This document shows positions 44,593-53,581 of a stretch of 64,000 nt of DNA, in pieces. Source of the DNA: Coraliomargarita sinensis (GTDB taxonomy: Bacteria > Verrucomicrobiota > Verrucomicrobiia > Opitutales > Coraliomargaritaceae); contig NZ_QHJQ01000002.1 of NCBI RefSeq assembly GCF_003185655.1, positions 430,651 to 494,650 of the forward strand, given 5' to 3'. Below the pieces are notes generated by a model that was not told where the DNA came from, searched no databases, and saw only the letters and a list, made by a program, of their open reading frames with translations. The first letter of the stretch is position 1. Each line of letters starts with the position of its first letter. The translations under genes and the position numbers were made by a program.

Positions 44593-44823
44593 ATGAACAA
44601 TATATTCGAAAATATTGCCCGCGAAAACTTCCGCAGCTCCGGCTACATCACCCACCCGTCGCGGGAGCGCCGCATCCCCTGGACCTTTTCCACGCCACCG
44701 CAAATTCCCTTTTACAAAGCCGATACCGTTCGCGACGCCCTCCAGCGGCGGGAACGGGCCCTTCACCGCGAAAATGCCAAACCCACTTTATTCAGGAGTC
44801 TCTTGAATGCTTTCCTCCGTTGA
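44593..44823 (+). CDS. Small basic protein between mraZ and rsmH
   Basis: A 76-aa protein, rich in Arg (FRSSGYITHPSRERRIPW, ALQRRERALHRENAK), ending FRSLLNAFLR. No membrane segment or known motif. The start at 44593 follows CCAGAAAAGCC. It overlaps rsmH by 17 bp, and without it the dcw cluster would have an untypical 227-bp hole here. I do not recognise a family; an RNA- or protein-binding role would be a guess. Confidence 0.62.
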   Translation: MNNIFENIARENFRSSGYITHPSRERRIPWTFSTPPQIPFYKADTVRDALQRRERALHRENAKPTLFRSLLNAFLR

Positions 44824-45781
44824 TGACAGCTTGATACCGGTCGCACCGGGTGGCCACGTGCCGGTCTTGCTTCGTGAAGCACTCGACCTCATGGAGCCGC
44901 GCCCTGGTGTCAAGTTGCTCGACGGGACATTTGGTGGCGGGGGCCACACCCGTGCGTTTTTGGAAGCTTCCGAGCAAGTCACGGTGGTGGCACTGGATCG
45001 CGATCCCGAGGCCCTGGTTCGTGCCGAGCCGCTCAAGGCAGAGTTTGGCGACCGCTTCCGCATTTATCATTTGAACTTCGGTGATCTCGGCGATTTGGAC
45101 GAGGCCGATTTCAACGGCGCCTTCTTTGATTTCGGCCTGTCCTCTTTTCAACTGGATGCCGCCGAGCGCGGCTTTTCCTTTCGGGCCGATGCGCCGGTGG
45201 ATATGCGGATGAATCCGCAGAGCGGGCGGAGCGCCGCCGAGTTTCTGGAGACGGCCGACGAAGCGTCGCTCGTCCGGGCCGTTCGCAATTACGGCGAAGA
45301 AAAGCGCTGGCGCCGCGTCGTCGAATCGATTCTCAAGGCCCGCGGCACCGGTCAGTTGCAGCGCACGCAGGCGCTTGCCGCCCTTGTGGCCGAAGCGGTC
45401 GGCCCCACTCCGAGAGGGCGCAAGGCGGTCCATCCGGCGACCCGTACTTTTCAGGGAATTCGAGTTGAGGTGAATGATGAGTTGAGCGCGATCGAGCGCG
45501 GCCTGCCGGCCGCGTTCGATCGCCTCTTACCCGGCGGTGTGCTGGCGGCCATCAGCTTCCACTCGCTCGAAGACCGTATCGTCAAACGCTTTTGCCGCCG
45601 GATGGCGGGCCGCCCCGAGCACGGCCGTGACAGCCGTACCCAGGACGAACGCGTGACTCGAGCCGAGATGATCTCAACCCGGCCGATCGCTCCCGGCGAA
45701 GAAGAAATTTCCAGCAATCCCCGCAGTCGCAGCGCGCGCATGCGGGCCATACGTAAACTTTCCCAGCAAACAACATCATGA
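44807..45781 (+). CDS. rsmH: 16S rRNA (cytosine-1402-N4)-methyltransferase RsmH
   Basis: A 324-aa SAM enzyme, formerly MraW. Blocks are HVPVLLREALDLMEPRPG, LDGTFGGGGHTRAFLE, VVALDRDPEAL, FDFGLSSFQLDAAERGFSF, HPATRTFQGIRVEVNDEL and FHSLEDRIVKRFC. The length is typical. Its start lies inside the small upstream ORF, and its stop overlaps the next start as ATGA, so translation along the cluster is coupled. Confidence 0.96.
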   Translation: MLSSVDDSLIPVAPGGHVPVLLREALDLMEPRPGVKLLDGTFGGGGHTRAFLEASEQVTVVALDRDPEALVRAEPLKAEFGDRFRIYHLNFGDLGDLDEADFNGAFFDFGLSSFQLDAAERGFSFRADAPVDMRMNPQSGRSAAEFLETADEASLVRAVRNYGEEKRWRRVVESILKARGTGQLQRTQALAALVAEAVGPTPRGRKAVHPATRTFQGIRVEVNDELSAIERGLPAAFDRLLPGGVLAAISFHSLEDRIVKRFCRRMAGRPEHGRDSRTQDERVTRAEMISTRPIAPGEEEISSNPRSRSARMRAIRKLSQQTTS

Positions 45782-46152
45782 AACTAAGCCCCAAGACCCG
45801 CTCACGCAGTGTTGCCCTGATCCTGCTCATGGCTGTCATTACCATCGGCAGTGCCTTCGCCATCGTCTGGACGCAGCAGCAGATCTCGCGCACCGCGCAA
45901 AGCACGAAGGAAATCGAAGCCGACCTGGCCGAAATGGTCCGCAAGATCAGTTTCCTCGATGAGCGCATCGCCACGCTGCATCAACCTGTCGTCCTTCAGG
46001 GCAAAGTGGCCGGGACCCTGCGCCCCTCCATGGAAAACCAGGTCGTCTGGGTCCGGGAACGCGAGATGCCCAACGGGCGCGCTTATGCCGTATCGGCGCC
46101 CTACGAAGCCTCCATCGATCTTGCCATGCTGAATGCCAATTCCCCGCGCTAA
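45778..46152 (+). CDS. FtsL-like small bitopic division protein
   Basis: A 124-aa protein with a short basic cytoplasmic start, one membrane helix (VALILLMAVITIGSAFAIVW), then a predicted coiled coil (TKEIEADLAEMVRKISFLDE) and a short periplasmic tail. Position directly after rsmH and before ftsI, size and topology are those of FtsL, which bridges FtsB/FtsQ and FtsW/FtsI. FtsL sequences diverge too fast for motif proof. It starts by ATGA overlap with rsmH. Confidence 0.72.
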   Translation: MKLSPKTRSRSVALILLMAVITIGSAFAIVWTQQQISRTAQSTKEIEADLAEMVRKISFLDERIATLHQPVVLQGKVAGTLRPSMENQVVWVREREMPNGRAYAVSAPYEASIDLAMLNANSPR

Positions 46153-46261
46153 CTAACAACGCTCAACGAACAACAACAAACAAACATGCACGTAACATCC
46201 GACTACTACCGCAGCCGCGTCCATAGGATCGTGGCTTGTAGCTCGGGCACGCAGGGATCCT

Positions 46262-46308
46262 GCCATGCGTCTGCCAGCTTCTCCAAGGAGGGTTCGCAGA
46301 CGCATGGC
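46262..46308 (+). repeat. 13-bp inverted repeat enclosing a Shine-Dalgarno, upstream of ftsI
   Basis: GCCATGCGTCTGC (46262-46274) and GCAGACGCATGGC (46296-46308) are perfect complements. The 21-nt loop contains CTCC-AA-GGAGGG, so the AAGGAGG ribosome-binding sequence is itself in a small stem. It lies in the 246-bp gap between the ftsL-like gene and ftsI, the largest gap in the dcw cluster. Confidence 0.75.
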
Positions 46309-46402
46309 CTTTGCCGCCCGCTTCGTCCATCAGCCCAAACACTGCACCGTCTCGCTGTTCAATACAAAGAAAACCACAAAGCAATCTAACGGACATAAAT
46401 GA
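46304..46402 (+). CDS. Possible 32-aa small ORF coupled to ftsI
   Basis: ATG at 46304 is preceded by AAGGAGGG (11 nt upstream) and opens a 32-codon basic ORF (MAFAARFVHQPKHCTVSLFN, ending KQSNGHK). Its TGA overlaps the ftsI ATG as ATGA, the junction type used elsewhere in this cluster. An in-frame ATG at 46265 would give 45 residues. It may be a translated leader that sets ftsI expression rather than a functional protein. Coding potential is weak. Confidence 0.3.
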   Translation: MAFAARFVHQPKHCTVSLFNTKKTTKQSNGHK

Positions 46403-48213
46403 GTAAAGCTTTCGTATCCAGTGCGAGATCGACGATTGTCTCGTTGCTCGTCGCATTTGCATTTTGCGTCCTCCTGGGGCGTCTGTTCTATTTGCATATA
46501 TGGGAGCAGGACGACTTGATGGCCCACGTCGAGGGGAACCGGAAGACCTTTAATTTGATCGAGGCCCAGCGGGGTAATATTGTCGATACCCGCGGCAACC
46601 TGCTCGCGGTCACCCGCACCAGCTATAACATCGGGGTGGATCCGCAATCGGTGCGTGAGAGCGACCGTGAGAAATTGCCGGAACTGGCGCGGCTGATCGG
46701 CAAGCCCCTCCAGGAAATCGAAGCGGCTTTCGACACCAAGGTCCGCATGGGGGGCGAGAGCAGCAAGGAGGCCCGCCTGATCCGCTGGGCGCCACTTCTC
46801 AAGGAGGCCAACGAAGCCACCAACGAAGCCGTGGCCCAATTGAATATTCGCGGGATTTACAGCAACGAAAGCCACAGCCGTGCTTACCCGGCGGGCAAGC
46901 TGGCGGCCCATGTGTTGGGCTACGTCAACAAGGAGGAAACCGCCGTCACCGGCGTGGAGCGTTTTTTTGATTACTACCTGAGAGGGCAGGATGGCTGGCG
47001 CGAAAGTGAACGCGATGGCCGCCGCCGCGAGTTGGCGCAATTCCGCGATCGCGAGGTCGAACCTTCGAACGGGTTGAATGTGGAACTCACCATCGATCAA
47101 ATGGTGCAGCACATTGTGGAAACCGAGATCACCAAGGTGGCTCAGGAATATCAGCCCGAGGGCATCAGCGTGATCGTAAGCGAGCCCAGCACCGGGGCCG
47201 TGCTCGCCATGGCGAACTATCCGACCTACGACCCCAACGAATTCTACAACACGAAAAAGTATCCGATCGCCAGTCAGCGGAACCGCGCGCTGACGGATGC
47301 CTTCGAACCGGGCTCCACTTTTAAAATCGTGCCGGCGGCCGCGGTGCTCAACGAGGGCATCGTGGACCCGACCGACGTTTTTCAAACCGGACACGCCCGC
47401 GTCAGTTACAAAGGGCGCACGCTCAGGCTACCCTCCGATCACCACCACTACGACTCCCTCTCCATGCACGAGGTCGTGGTGAAATCCAGCAACCGCGGCG
47501 CGGCCCATCTCGGGCTCTTGCTCGGTGAAGGCCGCCTGCACGACTATGCCGCCGCCTTTGGCTTCGGTGAGAAAACCGGCTTTGATCTCGGCGGTGAAAT
47601 CTCCGGCACCCTGCACGACGTGGCGGCCTGGGATGGTTTGACGATTACCCGCTTGCCGATGGGGCACGCCGTGAGCGCCACGCCCATGCAAGTGCACTCC
47701 GCGATGTCGGTCATCGCGAACGACGGCATCCTGATGGAGCCCATGCTGACCAAGCGCATTTTTGACAACGAGGGTGCGGATGTGATCCGCTTTTCCCCAA
47801 AAGCCAAACGGCGTGTCATTTCAGGGGAGGTCGCCGAGGTGGTTTCGCAGATGCTCGCCGATGTCGTTGGTGAGAACGGCACCGCCCGCCGTGCCGCGAT
47901 TAAAAATTACGCCGTGGCCGGTAAGACCGGAACCACCCAGAAGATCGTGGATGGCCGCTATTCCAATCGCCATCACGTGGCCTCGTTCAGTGGTTTCTTT
48001 CCGGCCGACCGGCCCCAGCTCGTGATTACTGTCGTCGTGGATGAGCCCAAGCTCAACGGCGTCGGTTACGGTGGCTCCGTGGCCGCCCCCGCTTTTCGTA
48101 ATATTGCCGAGGCCTGCATTGCTTACCTCGGTATCCGCCCCTCCCGCACGGGGGAGTCCTTCTTAGCTCTACAACCTTCGATTTATGATCGGTCACGCCG
48201 ACTTACCAATTAG
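46399..48213 (+). CDS. ftsI: Septal peptidoglycan transpeptidase (FtsI/PBP3-like)
   Basis: A 604-aa class B penicillin-binding protein. An N-terminal membrane anchor (VSLLVAFAFCVLLGRLFYL) precedes the dimerisation/pedestal domain (IEAQRGNIVDTRGNLLAVT, RAYPAGKLAAHVLGYVNKEE). The transpeptidase domain has EPGSTFK (nucleophile Ser of SxxK), VKSSNRGAA (SxN) and VAGKTGTTQ (KTG). It crosslinks septal peptidoglycan with FtsW. No PASTA domain. A 79-bp gap separates it from murE. Confidence 0.95.
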   Translation: MSKAFVSSARSTIVSLLVAFAFCVLLGRLFYLHIWEQDDLMAHVEGNRKTFNLIEAQRGNIVDTRGNLLAVTRTSYNIGVDPQSVRESDREKLPELARLIGKPLQEIEAAFDTKVRMGGESSKEARLIRWAPLLKEANEATNEAVAQLNIRGIYSNESHSRAYPAGKLAAHVLGYVNKEETAVTGVERFFDYYLRGQDGWRESERDGRRRELAQFRDREVEPSNGLNVELTIDQMVQHIVETEITKVAQEYQPEGISVIVSEPSTGAVLAMANYPTYDPNEFYNTKKYPIASQRNRALTDAFEPGSTFKIVPAAAVLNEGIVDPTDVFQTGHARVSYKGRTLRLPSDHHHYDSLSMHEVVVKSSNRGAAHLGLLLGEGRLHDYAAAFGFGEKTGFDLGGEISGTLHDVAAWDGLTITRLPMGHAVSATPMQVHSAMSVIANDGILMEPMLTKRIFDNEGADVIRFSPKAKRRVISGEVAEVVSQMLADVVGENGTARRAAIKNYAVAGKTGTTQKIVDGRYSNRHHVASFSGFFPADRPQLVITVVVDEPKLNGVGYGGSVAAPAFRNIAEACIAYLGIRPSRTGESFLALQPSIYDRSRRLTN

Positions 48214-48292
48214 TCTACTACTCACTGCCGCAAGTTCACGATACAGCTACGCCAGCCAATCCCAGGGCCGCGTCTCAAAAAGCCATCAGGTT

Positions 48293-49762
48293 ATGAAACC
48301 AAATGTTGAGGATCTTTTTGAAGGTATCGAATGCGAGGCCGGGCGCCTGAACCATGACACTCTGGTCACCTGTCTGATTACGGATAGTCGACGGGTGGTG
48401 CCGGGTGCCTTGTTTTTTGCCATCGGTGGTTTACGGACGAACGGGAATTACTTTGTCGAAGAGGCCGTGGACCGCGGGGCTGTGGCTATCGTGACCGAGG
48501 AGGACCTCGGTGCACGTTTCCCGATTGATTTTATAAAGGTGAAGGACGTCCGCCAGACGCTGGCCCTGATTTCGCGGCGCTTCTACGAAGCTCCCGACGA
48601 AAAGCTGAAGATCACCGGGGTAACCGGAACCAACGGTAAGACAACCGTATCCATGTTGACCCAGCATCTGGTCGGCGGCAGCGATCAAGTCGGTTTGATC
48701 GGCACGGTTCGTTACGATCTCGGTAAGCGCACCCTGCCGTCCTTCCGCACCACACCCGAGTCGGTCGATATTTATTCCCTGCTCGATCAGATGGTGAAAA
48801 ACGGCTGTAGCGAAACAGTCATGGAAGTGAGTTCGCACGGGATCAGCCAGCAACGAACGTACGGGCTCGATGTCGATGTGGCCGCATTTCTCAACCTGAC
48901 CCAGGACCATATTGATTACCATAAAAGTATGGAGGCCTACTTCGATGTGAAGAAGCGGCTCTTTACCGGTGAGATGGGGCGGAAGCCGAAAGCCTCTGTT
49001 GTCAATGTCGACTGTGCCTACGGACGACAACTGGTCGCAGAAATGGGAGACGATGCTCCTGTGACGACTTATGGGATCGACCATGATGCCGACGTCCAGG
49101 CCAGCGAGGTGAACCTGTTTCCTGACCGGACGGAATTTAAATTAGTCTGGCCGGAAGGTGAGCTGCAGGTTGTGTCCCCGCTGCTCGGCCGGTTCAATGT
49201 CAGTAATCTGCTGGCCGCGGTAACAATCGCCTACGTGCAGGGGAAGCGTCCGGAAAATCTGCTCGAGCACTTGTCCACTTTCCCCGGCGTGCCCGGACGG
49301 ATGGAGCGAATTGAGGAGGGGCAGGACTACAATCTCTTGGTCGATTACGCCCATACCGATGATGCGCTGCGTCATGCTTGCGGCATGCTCCGTGAGATTA
49401 CCCCCGGCAAGTTGATCGTCGTTTTCGGCTGCGGCGGTGACCGCGACCGCACCAAGCGCGCGCCTATGTTGAAGGCCGTTATGGAAGGCGCGGATCTGGT
49501 CTATGCCACGGCGGATAATCCCCGCAGCGAATCGCTCGGTCAAATCTTTGACGACATGCGGGCGGTCGAGGGAAGCGGATCGGTTCACTTTATTGAGGAT
49601 CGAAAAGACGCGATTTCGCGCGCACTCGATGCCGCCAGCAAGGACGATTGCGTTCTCATTGCGGGGAAGGGGCACGAAACGTATCAGGAGTTTGACGGCA
49701 CGGTGATGCCTTTCGACGATCGCAGTGTCGCCCGGGAGTTGATACATCTAAAGCAGGCTTGA
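48293..49762 (+). CDS. murE: UDP-MurNAc-L-Ala-D-Glu:meso-diaminopimelate ligase
   Basis: A 489-aa Mur ligase that adds the third peptide residue. ITDSRRVVPGALFFAIGG is the N-terminal uridine-binding part, ITGVTGTNGKTTVSMLTQ is the ATP loop, and MEVSSHGISQQRTYGLDVD and FNVSNLLAAV follow. ADNPRSES holds the DNPR motif linked to meso-DAP rather than lysine. ATG 48293 (MKPNVEDLFEGIECEAG) is the family-like start; the open frame upstream lies in the ftsI 3' end. Confidence 0.96.
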   Translation: MKPNVEDLFEGIECEAGRLNHDTLVTCLITDSRRVVPGALFFAIGGLRTNGNYFVEEAVDRGAVAIVTEEDLGARFPIDFIKVKDVRQTLALISRRFYEAPDEKLKITGVTGTNGKTTVSMLTQHLVGGSDQVGLIGTVRYDLGKRTLPSFRTTPESVDIYSLLDQMVKNGCSETVMEVSSHGISQQRTYGLDVDVAAFLNLTQDHIDYHKSMEAYFDVKKRLFTGEMGRKPKASVVNVDCAYGRQLVAEMGDDAPVTTYGIDHDADVQASEVNLFPDRTEFKLVWPEGELQVVSPLLGRFNVSNLLAAVTIAYVQGKRPENLLEHLSTFPGVPGRMERIEEGQDYNLLVDYAHTDDALRHACGMLREITPGKLIVVFGCGGDRDRTKRAPMLKAVMEGADLVYATADNPRSESLGQIFDDMRAVEGSGSVHFIEDRKDAISRALDAASKDDCVLIAGKGHETYQEFDGTVMPFDDRSVARELIHLKQA

Positions 49763-49779
49763 TCGCGGCGAGTAGGACG

Positions 49780-51150
49780 ATGCCAGACTTTCAGCCAGCA
49801 CATCTCGCTCGAATCACAGGAGGGGAATGGCATGCCGTTGAGCCGGAGCGGATCCAAGGCTTCTGTTTCGATACCCGGCAGATCGAGCCCGGGGATTGTT
49901 TCGTGGCACTCAAGAGCGACGCTCGCGACGGCCATGACTTCGTGACGGATGCGGCAAAAAAGGGCGCTTCATCCGCCATGACCAGTCGTGCATTGGATGA
50001 AAATATGCCGCAGCTTGTGGTTGAGGATACGCTTTCCGCCATGGGAGCGATTGCCGCCGATGTCCGCTCGCAATTTTCCAAGCCCGTGATCGGGATCACC
50101 GGCAGCTGTGGCAAGACTTCAACCAAGGAGATGCTGCGCTTGCTTCTCGGGCCGTCCGCCACCCATGCCACGGCCGGAAATTGGAATAACCGTATCGGCG
50201 TGCCAATGACTTTGTTTGATCTGGATCCGGCGAGGCATGACTTTGCCGTGATCGAAGCGGGCATTAATCAACCCGGTGAGATGGGGCTGCTGGGTGCGAT
50301 GATTCAGGCCGATCTGACTGTCCTGACCAATATCGGCCCGGCGCATTTGGAGCTGCTCGGCTCGCTCGAAGGCGTGGCGGATGAGAAGTCCCGGCTCGCA
50401 GAGATGAGCCAAGCCAATGCGCCCATCATCCTGCCTGCGGAGGCCTTGCAATATCCCGCCTTTTCTAAAATGAAGGGCCGCGCGATTGCGGTTCAGTTTG
50501 ATGCCGGGGCCAAGTGCCCTGAAGCGAAAGAGGTCGTCACCTGCCGGGTCGAGCCTTCAGCAGACGGCAGGACATCCCGCCTATGGATCGACGGCCGGAA
50601 CTATGAGGTGAAAAGTGCCAGTGCGGGGATCGCGCGAAATGCCGCGCTGGCAATCGTGGCCGCCCGAACCCTGGGTGTCGCGACCGCGGATTTGGCCGAG
50701 CGCATCCGGCAGTGGCAGCCGGAAGATACCCGGGGCAGGGTGGTTGCCACGGAGGGGCGTCATTATTACATCGATTGCTACAACGCGAATCCCGCTTCCA
50801 TGATCGATGCGCTTCAAGCCTTCCGGCATTCCGCCCCGGAGGGGCTGGCCCGCTGTTATGTGCTCGGTGTCATGAACGAACTGGGGGGCTCAGCGGAGAA
50901 ATTTCATGCCTCGGTGGGGGAGGCGCTTCGTCTGCGCCCGCAGGATCGGGCGCTGTTTGTCGGTCCGGAAACCTTAACTTCGGCCTATCGCCGCGGCGCC
51001 GAGGCCGGGGGAATGTCTGCCGCACAGCTGAAATCGGCCGAAAATATAGAAGGCATCGAATCTATGGTTGCCGAATTTCAGGGGGCACTCTTTCTCAAGG
51101 GGAGCCGGGCCTACCATCTGGAAAAACTTCTGCCCGAATCCGTATCTTAG
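49780..51150 (+). CDS. murF: UDP-MurNAc-tripeptide:D-Ala-D-Ala ligase
   Basis: A 456-aa ligase completing the UDP-MurNAc-pentapeptide. FDTRQIEPGDCFVALKSDAR, GITGSCGKTSTKEMLRLLL (ATP loop), ATAGNWNNRIGVPMTL, IEAGINQPGEMGLLG, YYIDCYNANPASMIDAL and LGVMNELGG all match MurF. The start at 49780 has AGGAC upstream; a TTG at 49759 is an alternative. It is 17 bp after murE. Confidence 0.96.
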   Translation: MPDFQPAHLARITGGEWHAVEPERIQGFCFDTRQIEPGDCFVALKSDARDGHDFVTDAAKKGASSAMTSRALDENMPQLVVEDTLSAMGAIAADVRSQFSKPVIGITGSCGKTSTKEMLRLLLGPSATHATAGNWNNRIGVPMTLFDLDPARHDFAVIEAGINQPGEMGLLGAMIQADLTVLTNIGPAHLELLGSLEGVADEKSRLAEMSQANAPIILPAEALQYPAFSKMKGRAIAVQFDAGAKCPEAKEVVTCRVEPSADGRTSRLWIDGRNYEVKSASAGIARNAALAIVAARTLGVATADLAERIRQWQPEDTRGRVVATEGRHYYIDCYNANPASMIDALQAFRHSAPEGLARCYVLGVMNELGGSAEKFHASVGEALRLRPQDRALFVGPETLTSAYRRGAEAGGMSAAQLKSAENIEGIESMVAEFQGALFLKGSRAYHLEKLLPESVS

Positions 51151-51177
51151 ACTTTTCACCACAGCCTCGACTTTGAA

Positions 51178-52278
51178 ATGCTTTCTTATCTCGCAGACTT
51201 TGAACACATCTTCGGCCCGCTGCGCCTCTTTCGTTATCTGACTTTGCGCAGTGCTTTTGCCGGACTGACCGCTTTGGGCGTGGGATTTATTTTCGGACCG
51301 TGGATCTTTGCCAAACTGCGTGAGCTCCGGGCCAAGCAAGCCTTTCGGGGAGAAGATGAGGTCGGCCAACTCGCCGAGCTCCATGCGGCCAAGGCACAGA
51401 CCCCGACCATGGGCGGTCTCATGATTTGTGTCTCGGTGGTCATCAGCGCCGTGCTCTGGGCGCGCCCGAACGTTTATGTCTACACGGCACTTCTCATTTA
51501 CGTCGGCCTGACCGTAATCGGCTTTCTCGATGACTATTTGAAAGTCGCCAGGCGCAACAGCGACGGTCTTTCCGGTCGCTGGAAACTTCTGGGGCAGGCG
51601 GCGCTGACGGGATTGGCACTTTTGCTCCTGCTGAGCTTCCCGGAGTCAGCAGGAAAAATGCGTGAACTTTGGGTGCCTTTTTACAAAGACATGCTCATGA
51701 GTTCGATGCCGCTCTGGTTGTTGGCACCTTTCCTCTTTCTCGTTCTGGCCGGTTCCAGTAATGCCATCAACCTGACCGACGGTGTGGACGGCCTTGCCAT
51801 CGGTTGCACCGTAACCGTCGCCCTGGCCTATGCGATCATGGCTTACGCTGCCGGGAACGCCATTATCGCCGACTATCTCTTCATCAGCTTCATTCCCGGC
51901 ACGGGGGAGTTGACCGTCGTCTGTGCCGCGCTCTTGGGCGCGAGCCTTGCCTTCCTCTGGTACAACTCGCACCCCGCCGAGGTTTTCATGGGCGATACCG
52001 GGTCGCTTGCTTTGGGCGGGCTGATCGGGATGATCGCCTTCATGGTGCATCAACCGTTCACTTTGGTGATTGTCGGCGGGATCTTCGTGATGGAGGCCGG
52101 TTCGGTTATCCTTCAGGTCGGCTCGTTCAAGACCCGGGGGAAGCGCATCTTCAAGATGTCTCCCATCCACCACCACTTTGAATTGAAGGGTTGGCATGAG
52201 AACAAAGTTGTTATTCGATTCTGGATACTGTCTTTGATTTTTGCCATGGCCGGACTGGCCACCCTCAAACTACGTTAA
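51178..52278 (+). CDS. mraY: Phospho-MurNAc-pentapeptide transferase
   Basis: A 366-aa membrane enzyme that makes lipid I on undecaprenyl phosphate. About ten membrane helices. Signature loops are TPTMGGLMICVSVV, GFLDDYLKVARRNSDGL (DDxxK), NLTDGVDGLAIGC and NSHPAEVFMGDTGSLALGG, and MSPIHHHFELKGWHE is the C-terminal His-rich block. The murD start follows 3 bp after its stop. Confidence 0.97.
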   Translation: MLSYLADFEHIFGPLRLFRYLTLRSAFAGLTALGVGFIFGPWIFAKLRELRAKQAFRGEDEVGQLAELHAAKAQTPTMGGLMICVSVVISAVLWARPNVYVYTALLIYVGLTVIGFLDDYLKVARRNSDGLSGRWKLLGQAALTGLALLLLLSFPESAGKMRELWVPFYKDMLMSSMPLWLLAPFLFLVLAGSSNAINLTDGVDGLAIGCTVTVALAYAIMAYAAGNAIIADYLFISFIPGTGELTVVCAALLGASLAFLWYNSHPAEVFMGDTGSLALGGLIGMIAFMVHQPFTLVIVGGIFVMEAGSVILQVGSFKTRGKRIFKMSPIHHHFELKGWHENKVVIRFWILSLIFAMAGLATLKLR

Positions 52279-52281
52279 ACC

Positions 52282-53526
52282 ATGAACAAGCGCATCGCTA
52301 TCTTCGGAGCCGGGTTGAGTGGTCAGTCCGCCCGGAGGTTGGCATCGGCGCAGGCGTATGAGGTCACCGTATTCGACGAGGGCGGGGAAGGGGACCGAGC
52401 CTCCTTGGATGCATCGGCGATCGATCAATTCGATCATTTCGTGTTCAGCCCGGGCTTTGCCGCCGCTCATCCCTGGCGTGTTCTGGCCGAAGCTTCCGGC
52501 AAGCCGGTCCAATCCGAGTTGAGCTTCGCCGCGGGGTACTGGAAGGGGCAAATAATCGGTGTGACCGGAACCAACGGGAAGTCGACCTTGACGCGTTTTC
52601 TCGCTGGGGCCCTCGAGCGTGCGGGACAAAAGGCCGTGGTCGCCGGTAATATCGGTCATCCGCTCAGCGACGTGGTTCTGGATTTTGAGAATTCCGAAAC
52701 AAGCTATGCGGTCTGTGAGATCAGTTCCTTTCAGGCGGAGCTGGCAGATGGCCTGGAGCTTGATGCCCTGCTCTGGACGAACTTCGCCGAGGATCATCTC
52801 GATCGTTATGAGAACATGACGGAATACTTCATGGCCAAGGCGCGCTTAATCGAGTGCCTGAAAAATGATGCGGTCTGTGTCATTGGTCCGCAGGTGGTGC
52901 ATTGGTTTGACCTCTTGCATAAACCGTTCGGGCGGGCCGTTGTGGCTTTTGAAGATACGGCGCTGACCAGTCAGCTGAAGCCTGATTGCGTGCTCCGGCG
53001 CTTGCCCTATAGTGAAGACTTCTCGCTGGCGGCGGAATACTGGTGGCTGACGGGGAAAGACGAGGCGTCCCTGCTGGCGGCCGCCGACGAGTTTACACTG
53101 GCCCCTTACCGTCTGGATGTGGTCCGGGAGAAAGGCGGGATTACCTACTGGAACGATTCCAAATCGACCAACTTTCATTCCGCCTTGGCGGCGCTGAATG
53201 CGGTGCCGAAGCCGATTGTTTGGATCGGGGGCGGCCGGATCAAGGGGGGCGATCTGGAGGCGTTCGCCAAAGAAGTGTCGTCGCAGATTCATGCTGCGGT
53301 TCTTTACGGCGAAGTGGCCCAGCGTATGGAACAGGCGCTGACAACTGAGGTCGAAATCGTTCAGACATATCCCTGCTTTGAGCAAGCCGTGCGGGCCGCC
53401 TGTGAGCTTGCTGCAACAAGTGCGCCCTGCCATGTTTTGCTCAGCCCCGGGTTCAGCAGTTTTGATCAGTTTGAGTCTTACGAAGCACGTGGAAAATCCT
53501 TTAATTCCCTTGTTTTAGGTTTGTAG
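52282..53526 (+). CDS. murD: UDP-MurNAc-L-alanine:D-glutamate ligase
   Basis: A 414-aa Mur ligase, somewhat shorter than the E. coli enzyme. The N-terminal dinucleotide-like fold reads RIAIFGAGLSGQSARRL. The ATP loop is IIGVTGTNGKSTLTRFLAG, followed by VAGNIGHPL, CEISSFQAEL and WTNFAEDHLDRY. YWNDSKSTNFHSALAAL and IVWIGGGRIKGGD are also present. The C-terminus ends LLSPGFSSFDQFESYEARG, as expected for MurD. Confidence 0.96.
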   Translation: MNKRIAIFGAGLSGQSARRLASAQAYEVTVFDEGGEGDRASLDASAIDQFDHFVFSPGFAAAHPWRVLAEASGKPVQSELSFAAGYWKGQIIGVTGTNGKSTLTRFLAGALERAGQKAVVAGNIGHPLSDVVLDFENSETSYAVCEISSFQAELADGLELDALLWTNFAEDHLDRYENMTEYFMAKARLIECLKNDAVCVIGPQVVHWFDLLHKPFGRAVVAFEDTALTSQLKPDCVLRRLPYSEDFSLAAEYWWLTGKDEASLLAAADEFTLAPYRLDVVREKGGITYWNDSKSTNFHSALAALNAVPKPIVWIGGGRIKGGDLEAFAKEVSSQIHAAVLYGEVAQRMEQALTTEVEIVQTYPCFEQAVRAACELAATSAPCHVLLSPGFSSFDQFESYEARGKSFNSLVLGL

Positions 53527-53581
53527 AAGCCTGCGAGGGCTGATTATTCTTAAGAAAACACACATTTTTAACACGCCTACC

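Noticed and set aside
46163..46462. 99-aa minus-strand ORF and the 46186-46389 plus-strand ORF in the ftsL-ftsI gap
   Set aside because: Neither has a ribosome-binding site, both cross the inverted repeat, and the minus one runs into ftsI.
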